A DNA stretch of 31,810 nt from positions 198,782 through 230,591 of the forward strand of contig DKRV01000009.1 in NCBI GenBank assembly GCA_002472405.1, written 5' to 3'. Below the pieces are notes generated by a model. It saw only the letters and a list, made by a program, of their open reading frames with translations, was not told the origin of the DNA and searched no databases. Source of the stretch: Clostridiales bacterium UBA7273 (GTDB lineage Bacteria; Bacillota; Clostridia; Oscillospirales; Oscillospiraceae). Of the stretch, positions 1 through 7,855 are shown one piece after another. Within the stretch, counting starts at the first letter, position 1. Each line of letters starts with the position of its first letter. The position numbers were made by a program, and so were the translations under genes.

Positions 1-649
1 CGGCAATGTCACCGGGCTGCTTGATCTCCGGCAGCATATCGGCGGAAACACCGGCAAGCTCGCAAAGCTCCGGGACCCAGCGGCTCGTGTGATCATTGCA
101 GAGCATCGCGCCCATCGCTTCGATCGAGTCGGTGCAGAAATCCCCGGTTATGCGGTGGCGAACATAGTCCTTGGCAAAATAAACACGGCGTGTGCTTTTG
201 ATAACTTCCGGCTCGTTTTCACGCAGCCACATCATCTGCGGCAAGGTCCATGCCGGACTTACGGAGTTTACGGAGCTTTCTCTGAGCAGCTCGGAGTAGT
301 TTTCCTTCAAAAACTTTGTCTGCGCGCCGCTTCTTGCGTCCGACCAGTGTATGAATCTGCGCAGAGGCTTATCGTCTGCGTCGCAGAGCACGGCCATGTG
401 CGTTGCGGCATCAATGGCCAGCGCCGATATCGCTTTGCCGTCGATCCCGGACTTTTCGATGCATGCCTTGATATTTACTATGACTGCATCGAAAAGATCA
501 TCGGCATCTTGCTCGAGCCAGCCGGGCTTCGGAGAATATGCAGGATATTCGCGCGAGGCTGTAGCAAGCACATTGCCCTGCGAATCTATAAGCGTTGCCT
601 TGGAGGATGATCCGCCAAGGTCTACGCCCAAAAGTAATTTTTCTGCCAT
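1..649 (-). CDS. FGGY-family carbohydrate kinase, xylulokinase-like (3' end outside window)
   Basis: The protein starts at 649 and runs off the left edge, so only about the first 216 residues are visible. The N terminus reads MAEKLLLGVDLGGSSSKATL, the phosphate-1 loop of the sugar-kinase/actin ATPase fold, and later stretches such as PGWLEQDADD and HWSDAR are typical of xylulokinase-like FGGY kinases. The family phosphorylates sugars or polyols with ATP in the cytoplasm; the substrate cannot be told from this half. It is the last visible gene of the minus-strand TRAP operon, 15 bases after the Fe-S protein gene, preceded by a weak GGCGGTG ribosome site. A kinase suggests that one product of the pathway is a hydroxylated carbon skeleton that must be phosphorylated, but this is inference. 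The family is clear; the substrate is unknown. Confidence 0.85.
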   Translation of the reverse strand, partial: MAEKLLLGVDLGGSSSKATLIDSQGNVLATASREYPAYSPKPGWLEQDADDLFDAVIVNIKACIEKSGIDGKAISALAIDAATHMAVLCDADDKPLRRFIHWSDARSGAQTKFLKENYSELLRESSVNSVSPAWTLPQMMWLRENEPEVIKSTRRVYFAKDYVRHRITGDFCTDSIEAMGAMLCNDHTSRWVPELCELAGVSADMLPEIKQPGDIA

Positions 650-664
650 AATAGCACCGCCTTA

Positions 665-1759
665 TCAGCAAAGTCCGTCCAGAATCTCGTAAATGTCAGC
701 GATCTTTACGCCGTCGGTAGCATACTTGCTCATGATATAGAAATCATCGGGGGAGGCGGTTATGATAAGGTTGCTGCCAAGGCGCACAGCGTCCTCGCAT
801 CTTACGCGAACCATCTGCGCTGCGACCTCGGGTGCGTACACATCAAACGGCACGGTGCCAATGCAGCGTGACATTTTTCCGTTAAGGAACAGCTCGGTCA
901 GTTCAATGCCGCAGGCGTCTGCGATGGCTTTGAAGGGCGCGATCTCATCGAGAGCGCGTGTGAGCTTTACGGGCTCCTGAAGCGAACCGGCAATGCCGGC
1001 CTTTTTGACCTTGAGCTTGCCGTCGGCGATCAGAGCGGCTATGAACGCTGTCGCGGTTACGATCTCAATCCCACTCAGCAGCCCCCATGCGCCGTACTGC
1101 TCTTTGAACATCGCGGCGTCGGCAGGGTTTAATACGACAAGCGTTTTTGCGCCGGTGTCGGCGATCATTTTCGCCGTGTGTGCCGCAACTGCCTGAACAT
1201 CGCCCGTGTAGCCCATAAGCTCGCCAAGGTATGCGCCGGATGCAGGCTCGTCGGCGAGAACGGTGAAGTCAATGCCGGCCTTTTTGAGAATGCTTATGGC
1301 ATGAACGCCGGTGTCTGCGCGCATTGCCTCGGCTGTCTGGCCGATAAACAGCAGAACCTCCGCCTTTTCGGGCAGCTTGCCTGCTTTTTCGAAAAGCTTA
1401 CCCATTGCGCTAAGACCGAAGATGTTGCCGCATTCGCTTATGGTGTCGATCATCTTGATCACAGCCGCTGGAGCGAGATCTTCAACGACTGCGCGCATTC
1501 TTGCTTCGCGTGTGTATTCGCTGGGCTTGTAGCCGGTGACGCAGTCGTTTGCGCATGCGTCGCACAGCGTGCAGTGGTACATTGCCTCGGCAATGTCCTT
1601 GTCAAACTCAGTTCCGCGTTCGATCATCGAGATCATCAGACCTCTTGCGCGCGGAGTCCATGCCTCGCTGCCGGTTGCTCCGGCGACGGGGCAGATATGG
1701 CGGCACATCCAGCAGAATCTGCATGCGTCGGCCTGTCTTGCACTGTCTTTAGAAAACAT
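665..1759 (-). CDS. Fe-S oxidoreductase subunit, GlcF/HdrD-like with degenerate CCG domain
   Basis: This 364-residue protein has two N-terminal 4Fe-4S motifs: C13, C16, C19, C23 followed by Pro, and C63, C66, C69, C73 followed by Val. The layout is that of GlcF/LutA/HdrD-type partners of flavin oxidases, which take electrons from the FAD subunit. The remaining roughly 280 residues look like the two CCG-type repeats of that family, but the Cys residues have been lost. For example LVVLNPADAAMFKEQYG and IITASPDDFYIM stand where family members usually have a CP.C signature. It is therefore probably a pure electron-transfer partner and not a heterodisulfide-type catalyst. It lies directly after the FAD oxidase gene (38-base gap) and has a clear AGAGG ribosome site at a good distance. 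The electron acceptor is not evident. Confidence 0.85.
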   Translation of the reverse strand: MFSKDSARQADACRFCWMCRHICPVAGATGSEAWTPRARGLMISMIERGTEFDKDIAEAMYHCTLCDACANDCVTGYKPSEYTREARMRAVVEDLAPAAVIKMIDTISECGNIFGLSAMGKLFEKAGKLPEKAEVLLFIGQTAEAMRADTGVHAISILKKAGIDFTVLADEPASGAYLGELMGYTGDVQAVAAHTAKMIADTGAKTLVVLNPADAAMFKEQYGAWGLLSGIEIVTATAFIAALIADGKLKVKKAGIAGSLQEPVKLTRALDEIAPFKAIADACGIELTELFLNGKMSRCIGTVPFDVYAPEVAAQMVRVRCEDAVRLGSNLIITASPDDFYIMSKYATDGVKIADIYEILDGLC

Positions 1760-1797
1760 ATCAAAACCTCTTTATCGCAAAATTTTTCCGCGCCTTT

Positions 1798-3222
1798 TTA
1801 CAGGCCCATCTTGTACGGGTTCATGATCCCGTTGGGGTCGAGCTCTTTCTTGATGCCCTGGAGCACCTGCATTGCCGGGCCGTAGCTTTCCTTCATGAGT
1901 CTGCCGAGCTTCAGACCGACGCCGTGGTGGTCGTTGATAACGCCGCCGTTTGCAATCGCCGCACGAACGCCGGCGTTCCAAATGCGGTTGTGCAGGCGGA
2001 TGCACTCTTCCTGATCCTCGGGCGGATTGTCGATGATAAAGCGCGAGTAGTTCATGCAGCCCCAGTCGTACCAGTGGGAGCTGTGAGAGATAAAGCGCAC
2101 TCCGTCATAGGTTTCCTCAACGGCTTTTTTCATCGCCCAGTATATCTTTTCTATGTTGTCGTATGTCGCAACGGTGTCCAGAGTTCCGAACATCTGCGGA
2201 TTGTTCATGATGTAGCCGGGGTAGAAGAAGGTGATGCGGTTTTCAAACCACTTTTCGCCGTACTCCGTGCCAAGATACTCCGCGTCGTACTTCTTGCAGA
2301 TATCGAGTATAAGCTCTTCCTCGGCGGCAACGATCTTGGCATGTCCCTCAACGGTGAGGTTCATGAACGAGCCGCGCTTTTCAAAGCCGATGACCTTTTT
2401 GATGATAGAAACGGTTTCGGCCTCGTCGAACAGGCGTACGATAGAGGGCTTTACGGTCTGCACGATCTCGCGGCATGCGTCATAGCCTGTAGAGATATCC
2501 TTGAACAGGAACGCGTGATGGCGGCGTACCTCGGGAAGCTTGGTCATTTTGAACTTTGCCTTGGTCATAATGCCGAGCGTACCCTCGCTGCCGAGAAACA
2601 GAGGCAGAAGGTTCGGACCGCTCGAATGCTTGGGAACGGGCAGAGTATTTATGATATCGCCGTTGGGAAGCGCTACCTCGACCGAAAGGCACTGATCATC
2701 GATCTTGCCGTATTTGGTGGAAAGAATGCCGATGCCGTTGTGCGCCAGAGCGCCGCCAACGGTGCAGCAGGTAAGGCAGCTGGGCAGATGCATAACAGAG
2801 AAGCCCTGCTCGTTTGCGTACCATTCGAGAGTCTGGAATATCATACCTGTTTCGCAGGTGATGGTTCCGGCCTTGGTGTCGATATCCAGCAGCTTGTCCA
2901 TGCGCTTGATATCGAGGACTATGCCGCCTGCCATGGGCAGAGCGCCGCCCTGCGAACCGCTTCCGCCGCCCCATGTCTGGACGGGGAGCTTGTAGTAGTT
3001 TGCTATCTTGAGTACCTTTGAGACTTCTTCGGCGCAGCCGGGGCGCACGACGTAGTCGGGGAGCGCGGGATTGCCGCCCTTATCGACGGTCATTCTTGCA
3101 AGCCAAAAATAGTCCGTACCGTAAGCAAGCTTCTGATCGCTGCTGTGGCTGACGTTTTCGACGCCAACAGCGTCCTCAAGCTCGGTAAGGATCATTTCGT
3201 GCATAAATCCTCTGAGTTCCAT
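1798..3222 (-). CDS. FAD-binding oxidase/dehydrogenase, GlcD-like (VAO/PCMH family)
   Basis: Cytoplasmic flavoprotein of 474 residues. From the preferred start it shows the FAD-binding loop WGGGSGSQGG near residue 85, a second loop LFLGSEGTLGI near 208-218, and a C-terminal HHGVG motif followed by LDPNGIMNPYKMGL. These mark the FAD_binding_4 and FAD-oxidase C domains of glycolate oxidase GlcD, D-lactate dehydrogenase and alkyldihydroxyacetonephosphate synthase. The family usually oxidises 2-hydroxy acids. Two in-frame ATGs are present. The first (3228) directly abuts the AGGAGG at 3229-3234, so the second (3222), six bases downstream, is the better start. The neighbouring Fe-S gene is its likely electron-transfer partner. 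In this operon the substrate could be a hydroxy acid made by reduction or transamination steps; that is inference. Confidence 0.88.
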   Translation of the reverse strand: MELRGFMHEMILTELEDAVGVENVSHSSDQKLAYGTDYFWLARMTVDKGGNPALPDYVVRPGCAEEVSKVLKIANYYKLPVQTWGGGSGSQGGALPMAGGIVLDIKRMDKLLDIDTKAGTITCETGMIFQTLEWYANEQGFSVMHLPSCLTCCTVGGALAHNGIGILSTKYGKIDDQCLSVEVALPNGDIINTLPVPKHSSGPNLLPLFLGSEGTLGIMTKAKFKMTKLPEVRRHHAFLFKDISTGYDACREIVQTVKPSIVRLFDEAETVSIIKKVIGFEKRGSFMNLTVEGHAKIVAAEEELILDICKKYDAEYLGTEYGEKWFENRITFFYPGYIMNNPQMFGTLDTVATYDNIEKIYWAMKKAVEETYDGVRFISHSSHWYDWGCMNYSRFIIDNPPEDQEECIRLHNRIWNAGVRAAIANGGVINDHHGVGLKLGRLMKESYGPAMQVLQGIKKELDPNGIMNPYKMGL

Positions 3223-3367
3223 TTGCATCCTCCTGTATGTTCATGCTCATTGAGCAGTATTTAACTTTTTATTGCCTGCCGATATTTTTTCTCTGCCTCG
3301 GCAGAGGGCAGATGCGATTAAAAACAGTTATGGAAAATAGATCGTTAGCTGCATATAGGTCTGCGGC

Positions 3368-3387
3368 AGGCTGCCCGAAGGCAGCCT
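3368..3387 (-). terminator. Perfect 8-bp hairpin with UUCG tetraloop (processing or attenuator element)
   Basis: On the minus strand AGGCTGCC and GGCAGCCT form a perfect 8-bp stem closed by TTCG. The closing pair is C-G, so this is the very stable cUUCGg tetraloop, but only in minus-strand RNA. No T-run follows, so it is not a classical intrinsic terminator. It may stabilise the upstream mRNA end or reduce read-through into the FAD oxidase gene. Confidence 0.55.
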
Positions 3388-3422
3388 CTTGGCAGATGAA
3401 AAAGAAAAGAAGTGTAAAATGC

Positions 3423-3441
3423 CTTACAACTTGCTTGTAAG
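3423..3441 (-). repeat. Small hairpin just after the aminotransferase stop
   Basis: On the minus strand CTTACAA and TTGTAAG pair with a 5-base loop, beginning seven bases after the aminotransferase stop codon. The CTTACAAG unit also occurs at the very end of the gene, so the hairpin arm looks like a local duplication of the gene end. Its function is unclear; weak mRNA 3'-end protection is possible. Confidence 0.4.
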
Positions 3442-3447
3442 CGAGGA

Positions 3448-4869
3448 TTACTTGTAAGCCGGCATGATGGCGTCTGCTTCCGCAACTGCGGTGGCATATG
3501 CCTCAAGACCTTCGATGAGTGCATCATCAGGAATGGTGAGGGGAGGAGTGAGCTTCATGGTGATGCCTGCGCCGACGGCCGCAAAGAAGGTAAGACCGTT
3601 CTCGTTGCACTTTTTGGTGACTTCAAGAGCAAACTCAGGGTGAATTGCGTGAGTGTCGGCCTCTGCGAAGGTGACGGCCCATGCCATACCGATGCCGCTT
3701 ACATAGCTTATGCGCTCGGGGAACTGCTTCCACAGTGCCTTGAGCTTTTCTTCCATGATCTTGCCCTTGCGCAGAGCTTCCTCGCACATGTTGTGCTCTT
3801 TGAGGAACTTGATGTTTGCTGCGGTGCCGGCGGAAGCAACGGGACTGCCGGAATGGGTGGAGGTCATGGTGTTGGGAGCGTAGATATCCATCAGCTCGCG
3901 GCGACCGACGAGTGCAGACTGAGGCAGACCGCCGGAAAGGCCCTTTGCGGTGGTGAACAGATCGGGCAGGATGTCATAGTTCTCAAAGCCGAACCATTTG
4001 CCGCTGCGGCAGCAGCCGATCTGGATCTCGTCCATCATAAGAACGATGTCATACTTATCGCAGAATGCACGCAGATTCTTTGCATAGGACTTGGGCATCG
4101 GGTAGCAGAGGTTGCCGTAGTAGGACTCGATGATGATACCGGCGATGTTTTTGTACTCAACGCCGTGTGCGTCGATGGTGTCCAGAAGAGTCTGGAACAT
4201 TTTTTCATCCGAGAAGCCGGGCTTGGTGGGATCTGCCCACTCGTGGTCGTATGCGTTGGGCCAGGGAGCCTGGAAAATGTCGGGGTCGAGGTTGCCGATC
4301 CAATCCTTGAGAGCGGGCTGGCCGCCGACCATCTGAGAAGCGAGGGTACGTCCGTGGAATGCGCCTTCAAAGGATACGATGACTTTCTTTGCCGGGCCGC
4401 CGACCATCTTGCCGTGGGTGCGTGCGATCTTGACTGCTGCCTCAACTGCCTCGGTGCCGGCAGAGAGCATGAACGCCTTGCTGTCGGGGATGGGGCTTAC
4501 GCTGCAAATTGCCTTTGCGGCCTCAACGCGCTCCTTGGTCGGGTGCAGATATGCGCACAGCAGGGGCTTGTCGAGAGTTTTCTTGATCGCGTCGATGATC
4601 TCGGGATTGCCGTGGCCTGCGTTTGTGATCATAACGCCCGAGGAGAAGTCGATGAACTTGTTGCCGTACGGGTCGCATACCTTGTAGCCATCCTCGGTGT
4701 GATCCCACACGATAAGGGGCTGGCCTGCGTTGGATATGGGCTCATACTTCTGCATTTCCTTTATAAGCTCGAAAGACTCGGGCACGGGAATCGGAGTGAC
4801 TATGCGGCGATGCTTAGTCTCGATGCGTTTAGTCTCGCGGGACTCCATTTCAAAACCTTGACCGTTCAT
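3448..4869 (-). CDS. Class III PLP aminotransferase (GabT/ArgD-type fold)
   Basis: This 473-residue cytoplasmic enzyme has the class III (fold-type I) hallmarks: FMLSAGTEAVEAA near 133-145 for cofactor phosphate binding, FEGAFHGRT near 167-174, D280 in MMDEIQIG to pair with the pyridine nitrogen, and K309 in TTAKGLSGGLP as the likely Schiff-base lysine. The family moves the amino group of omega- or beta-amino compounds to pyruvate or 2-oxoglutarate. Two usually conserved spots differ. The IEPVQGEGG-like loop reads IIIESYYGNLCYP, and the DEVQTGFGRTG-like loop reads DEIQIGCCRSGK, suggesting an unusual substrate. The start at 4869 has GGAGG seven bases upstream. It is one of two class III enzymes in the operon. 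The substrate is not predictable by eye. Confidence 0.9.
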   Translation of the reverse strand: MNGQGFEMESRETKRIETKHRRIVTPIPVPESFELIKEMQKYEPISNAGQPLIVWDHTEDGYKVCDPYGNKFIDFSSGVMITNAGHGNPEIIDAIKKTLDKPLLCAYLHPTKERVEAAKAICSVSPIPDSKAFMLSAGTEAVEAAVKIARTHGKMVGGPAKKVIVSFEGAFHGRTLASQMVGGQPALKDWIGNLDPDIFQAPWPNAYDHEWADPTKPGFSDEKMFQTLLDTIDAHGVEYKNIAGIIIESYYGNLCYPMPKSYAKNLRAFCDKYDIVLMMDEIQIGCCRSGKWFGFENYDILPDLFTTAKGLSGGLPQSALVGRRELMDIYAPNTMTSTHSGSPVASAGTAANIKFLKEHNMCEEALRKGKIMEEKLKALWKQFPERISYVSGIGMAWAVTFAEADTHAIHPEFALEVTKKCNENGLTFFAAVGAGITMKLTPPLTIPDDALIEGLEAYATAVAEADAIMPAYK

Positions 4870-4915
4870 TTTAAAACCTCCAAAAAAATTTGTTTTTTAT
4901 AAATAGCGGTTAAGC

Positions 4916-5191
4916 TTATTTTTCGTTTTCAACTTCGGCGTAGGGCCCCATGCCCCACTTTTTGCTGTAGTATTTGTACTTGTTTTTCAGCCCGTCGATG
5001 ACGAGGTAGATAAGGACTATTATCATACCGGCAACCGTGAGCCGAGTCGTAAGCTCGTCTGAGCCGGCGATGATACCCTTGTCCATCAAAAGCGCGATAA
5101 CCTCGCAGACAAGCGCGCCGAGCAGGAGAAATTTCCTGCGCAGAAATTGCGCAAGGCTGAATTTTTCGTTTTCTTTTCGCTGATTTTTCAT
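4916..5191 (-). CDS. Small two-helix membrane protein of unknown function
   Basis: This 91-residue protein lies between the two aminotransferase genes, with 9- and 46-base gaps. I do not recognise its family. A basic N terminus (MKNQRKENEKFSL...RRK) is followed by a hydrophobic helix at about 23-38 (FLLLGALVCEVIALLM), a short polar turn, and a second helix at about 52-68 (VAGMIIVLIYLVIDGL). The C terminus is basic then acidic (KNKYKYYSKKWG...). By the positive-inside rule both ends would face the cytoplasm. A role as an accessory to the TRAP transporter, or as an anchor for the cytoplasmic enzymes, is only a guess. The ribosome site GGCGGAA is modest. Its position within a compact operon and its tight spacing argue that it is real. 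Confidence 0.75.
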   Translation of the reverse strand: MKNQRKENEKFSLAQFLRRKFLLLGALVCEVIALLMDKGIIAGSDELTTRLTVAGMIIVLIYLVIDGLKNKYKYYSKKWGMGPYAEVENEK

Positions 5192-5200
5192 AGTTCCGCC

Positions 5201-6532
5201 TTACAGTAGCTTTTTCATATCCGCCATAACGGCGTCCATCTTCTCAAGCGTGATATCGGCATCGGCGAGTGTGTGCTGAACCGAGAATCCGCAGTGAGAG
5301 GGGATGTTTGCGTTCCAGTAAGAGTGGAAGTACAGGCCGCGGTCGAGCGCGCCGTTAATAAAAGCGTTTGCCAGATCGCGTCTGAACAGTTTCTGAGATG
5401 CGCGCAGATCATAGTCGGTCTCGCGGTCTTCATAGCCCCAGTAGATAGCAAATCTTGCACCGAGGCTGCTTACATGGCCGGGCAGGCCGTGCTTTTTCAT
5501 AAGATCCTCCATGCCGGAGAAAAGCTTAGAGCCGAATGCCTCGATGTGGTCATAGAAGCCGTCCTCGAGCGCCATGCTGACGCATGCGTTTGCCGCGTAC
5601 ACGCCGAGCTGATTGCCGCTGTAGGTGCCGGATACGCCGACTATGCCGCCGGGCGAGCAGATATCCATGACTTTGGCCTTGCCGCCGACGAGCGATATCG
5701 AAGCGCCGCCGCCGAGAGCCTTTGCAAAGGTGGTTATGTCCGGCTGCACGCCGTAGAAGCCTGCCGCGCTGCCCGGACGGAAGCGCAGACCGGTGATCAC
5801 CTCGTCCATTATCATGCAGATGCCCTCTGCGTCGCATATTTCGCGTATGCCGCGCACAAACTCGGGCTTCATCATCGAGCAGCCCATGTTAAAGCATATC
5901 GGCTCGATGATGATAGCTGCGACGTTGCCCTTGTATTTTTCAACAAGCTTTGCAACGGCTTCGAGATTGTTTGATTCTGCGACCTTTATAAGGTCTGTGA
6001 ATGCGCGGGGGATTCCTGCGCTGTCGGGCACCGTTTCGCACACGCCGTCAACGATGGGAGGATAGTTGTTGTGGTTGTACCATACCATCTCGTGCATGCC
6101 ATGGAAGTGGCCGTCGAGCTTTATTACGATGTCTTTGCCAGTGTAGCCGCGCGCGATGCGTATCGCGGCCATGGTAGATTCGGTACCTGAGTTAAGAAGT
6201 CTGAACTTTTCGACAGTGGGAACGAGCTTGGTAAAATTCTTCGCGAATTCTATCGTCTTTTCCGTGTCGTAATTCATCAGAAAGCCCTTTTCGATGCATT
6301 CTTCAAGAGCTGCCTGAATGCGCGGATGCTTGTGGCCGAACATTGACGCGCCCGAGCCGCCGTGATAATCGATAAACTCCTGATTATCAACGGTGTAAAG
6401 GCGAGCGCCCTCGGCGTGGTCGATGTAATGGGGCATGCCGCAGGCAACGTTGACTCGTCCGCCGGCGGAAACGCCGCTGGGCATATATTTTTTGCCCTCT
6501 TCCCAAAGCTCATGACTTCTTTCAAGTTTCAT
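5201..6532 (-). CDS. Class III aminotransferase, glutamate-1-semialdehyde aminomutase-like
   Basis: This 443-residue PLP enzyme resembles the glutamate-1-semialdehyde 2,1-aminomutase branch of class III. Features include the N-terminal SHELWEEGKKYMPSGVSAGGR, FRLLNSGTESTMAAIRIARG near 110-129, DGHFHGMHE near 140-148, MDEVITGLRFRPG with D243, and FAKALGGG with K271 as the likely Schiff-base lysine. No haem biosynthesis gene is near. Its place right after dctM in a transporter operon makes a catabolic aminotransferase or aminomutase more likely than HemL. GGAGG lies eight bases before the start. Together with the second aminotransferase it could process a diamine, a beta-amino acid or an amino-sulfonate-like substrate; these are only options. 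Confidence 0.88.
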   Translation of the reverse strand: MKLERSHELWEEGKKYMPSGVSAGGRVNVACGMPHYIDHAEGARLYTVDNQEFIDYHGGSGASMFGHKHPRIQAALEECIEKGFLMNYDTEKTIEFAKNFTKLVPTVEKFRLLNSGTESTMAAIRIARGYTGKDIVIKLDGHFHGMHEMVWYNHNNYPPIVDGVCETVPDSAGIPRAFTDLIKVAESNNLEAVAKLVEKYKGNVAAIIIEPICFNMGCSMMKPEFVRGIREICDAEGICMIMDEVITGLRFRPGSAAGFYGVQPDITTFAKALGGGASISLVGGKAKVMDICSPGGIVGVSGTYSGNQLGVYAANACVSMALEDGFYDHIEAFGSKLFSGMEDLMKKHGLPGHVSSLGARFAIYWGYEDRETDYDLRASQKLFRRDLANAFINGALDRGLYFHSYWNANIPSHCGFSVQHTLADADITLEKMDAVMADMKKLL

Positions 6533-6568
6533 TTCAGGATCCTCCGATATGTAATAATGAGATCAAAA

Positions 6569-7855
6569 TCAGGTTGCTGCGCCGAATACCAGATCGGGCA
6601 GGAACTGCGGGATCGGCAGCAGGATGCACAGCACGATAACAAGAAGCATAATGCCGATGACGATCAGCATGTGCGGCAAAACGGTGTCCCTCATCTTGGA
6701 GCCTGTGAGGTTCATGGAGAGGAACAGATATATGCCGACAGGAGGCGTAAGACCGCCGAGAACGGTACTCAGTGCGAAAACAACGCCGAGCTGGTTGAGG
6801 TTTACGCCCAAAGAGGCGAACATGGGATAAATGATAGGCAGGATGATGGGCAGCGCTGCAAGCGATTCCATGAAGCAGCCTATTACGACCATGAACGCGA
6901 TTACAAGGAAGAACAGACCCGTGGGGCTTGTTGTGATGCTCAGCATGAAGTCAACGATCTTCTGGCCCATACCCTCAAGTGCGAAAATGTAAGAGAAGAT
7001 CGAGGAGAAGCCGATGATCATCATGACCATTGCCATGTTGACGGACGCCGAGCGCAGGACGTTTATCAGATCCTTAAAGCTCATGGACTTGTACACGAAT
7101 ACCGAAACGATAAGACCGTATACGCAGGCGACCGCGCCGGCCTCGGTTGCTGTGAAGATGCCGCCCATAACGCCGCCGATGATGATAATGGGCATCAGCA
7201 GCGCCCAGATGGAGTCTTTAAACGCAGCCCAAACGACCTTGCCGCGGAATTTTCCGCCGTAGTCGATGTTGCGCTTTTTTGCGTAAATGTAGCAGTAGAT
7301 CATCAGGCTCAGGCCGATGATAAAGCCGGGAATAATGCCGCCGACGAACAGACGCGAAATCGAAAAGCCCGTTATGCAGCCGAAAACGATCATATCGACG
7401 CTCGGCGGGACGATCGGGCCGAGCGAGCCTGCGCCTGCGCTCATTGCTGCGGTGAAGCCGCGGCTGTAGCCCTTTTTGAGCATTTCGGGAACGGTGATGC
7501 CGCCGATGGCGCTTATGGTCGCGGCGCCGGAGCCGGAGACGGCAGCGAAGATCATACTCGCACCGACTGTGGTTATTGCGGTACCGCCGCGCAGCCATGA
7601 CAGAATGGCCGAGGCGAAGTTGACTATCCTTTTGGATATGCCGCCCTTGCCCATGATCGCACCGGCGAGGATGAACAGGGGAATAGCCATGTACGAGAAG
7701 GAGTTTATGCCTTCAAAAAACTGCTTTACGACCATGAACATAGGCGCGGTGCTGCCGAAGTAAAGTCCGGCCGTACCGGCTATGCCGATGGCAAACGCGA
7801 TGGGGACGCCGAACAGCAGGCAGCAGATAAGTGTGATGATCGTGATTTGTATCAT
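6569..7855 (-). CDS. dctM: TRAP transporter large permease (DctM)
   Basis: This 428-residue protein is almost entirely hydrophobic, with about a dozen membrane helices, and is the right length for DctM. It carries family signatures such as SGSGAATISAIGGITVPEM near 110-128, AAMSAGAGSLGPIVPPS near 138-154, and LGGLTPPVGIYLF near the C terminus. It couples uptake of a carboxylate-like substrate to the sodium gradient together with DctQ and the DctP lipoprotein. The gene overlaps dctQ by four bases (ATGA), which implies translational coupling, and GGAGG precedes the start inside dctQ. Confidence 0.96.
   Translation of the reverse strand: MIQITIITLICCLLFGVPIAFAIGIAGTAGLYFGSTAPMFMVVKQFFEGINSFSYMAIPLFILAGAIMGKGGISKRIVNFASAILSWLRGGTAITTVGASMIFAAVSGSGAATISAIGGITVPEMLKKGYSRGFTAAMSAGAGSLGPIVPPSVDMIVFGCITGFSISRLFVGGIIPGFIIGLSLMIYCYIYAKKRNIDYGGKFRGKVVWAAFKDSIWALLMPIIIIGGVMGGIFTATEAGAVACVYGLIVSVFVYKSMSFKDLINVLRSASVNMAMVMMIIGFSSIFSYIFALEGMGQKIVDFMLSITTSPTGLFFLVIAFMVVIGCFMESLAALPIILPIIYPMFASLGVNLNQLGVVFALSTVLGGLTPPVGIYLFLSMNLTGSKMRDTVLPHMLIVIGIMLLVIVLCILLPIPQFLPDLVFGAAT

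Larger units (their letters stand above)
3235..3447. other. 213-base gap between aminotransferase and FAD oxidase genes, with two hairpins
   Basis: I see no convincing gene here. A 67-codon plus-strand reading frame (3237-3440) lacks a ribosome site and is antisense to the operon. On the minus strand the gap carries two stem-loops, described separately, and then the AGGAGG of the FAD oxidase gene. This is the longest gap within the operon after the dctP-dctQ spacer, and it may set the relative level of the downstream oxidase, Fe-S and kinase genes. Confidence 0.6.

Noticed and set aside
89..610. 173-codon plus-strand reading frame at the left edge
   Set aside because: It is the antisense shadow of the FGGY kinase, whose motifs on the minus strand are clear.
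3237..3440. 67-codon plus-strand reading frame in the gap of the catabolic operon
   Set aside because: No ribosome site, antisense to the operon, low-complexity composition and it spans two hairpins; more likely non-coding.
3640..4902. 420-codon plus-strand reading frame opposite the second aminotransferase
   Set aside because: Long but antisense to a gene with clear PLP motifs; cysteine-rich translation with no family features and no ribosome site.
5201..6532. HemL (haem biosynthesis) as the identity of the GSA-type aminotransferase
   Set aside because: The motif set fits the family, but the operon holds transport and catabolic genes only and no haem gene is near.
6362..7600. 412-codon plus-strand reading frame opposite dctM
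   Set aside because: Antisense to a clear membrane protein gene; His/Asp/Cys-rich translation typical of GC-rich shadow frames.
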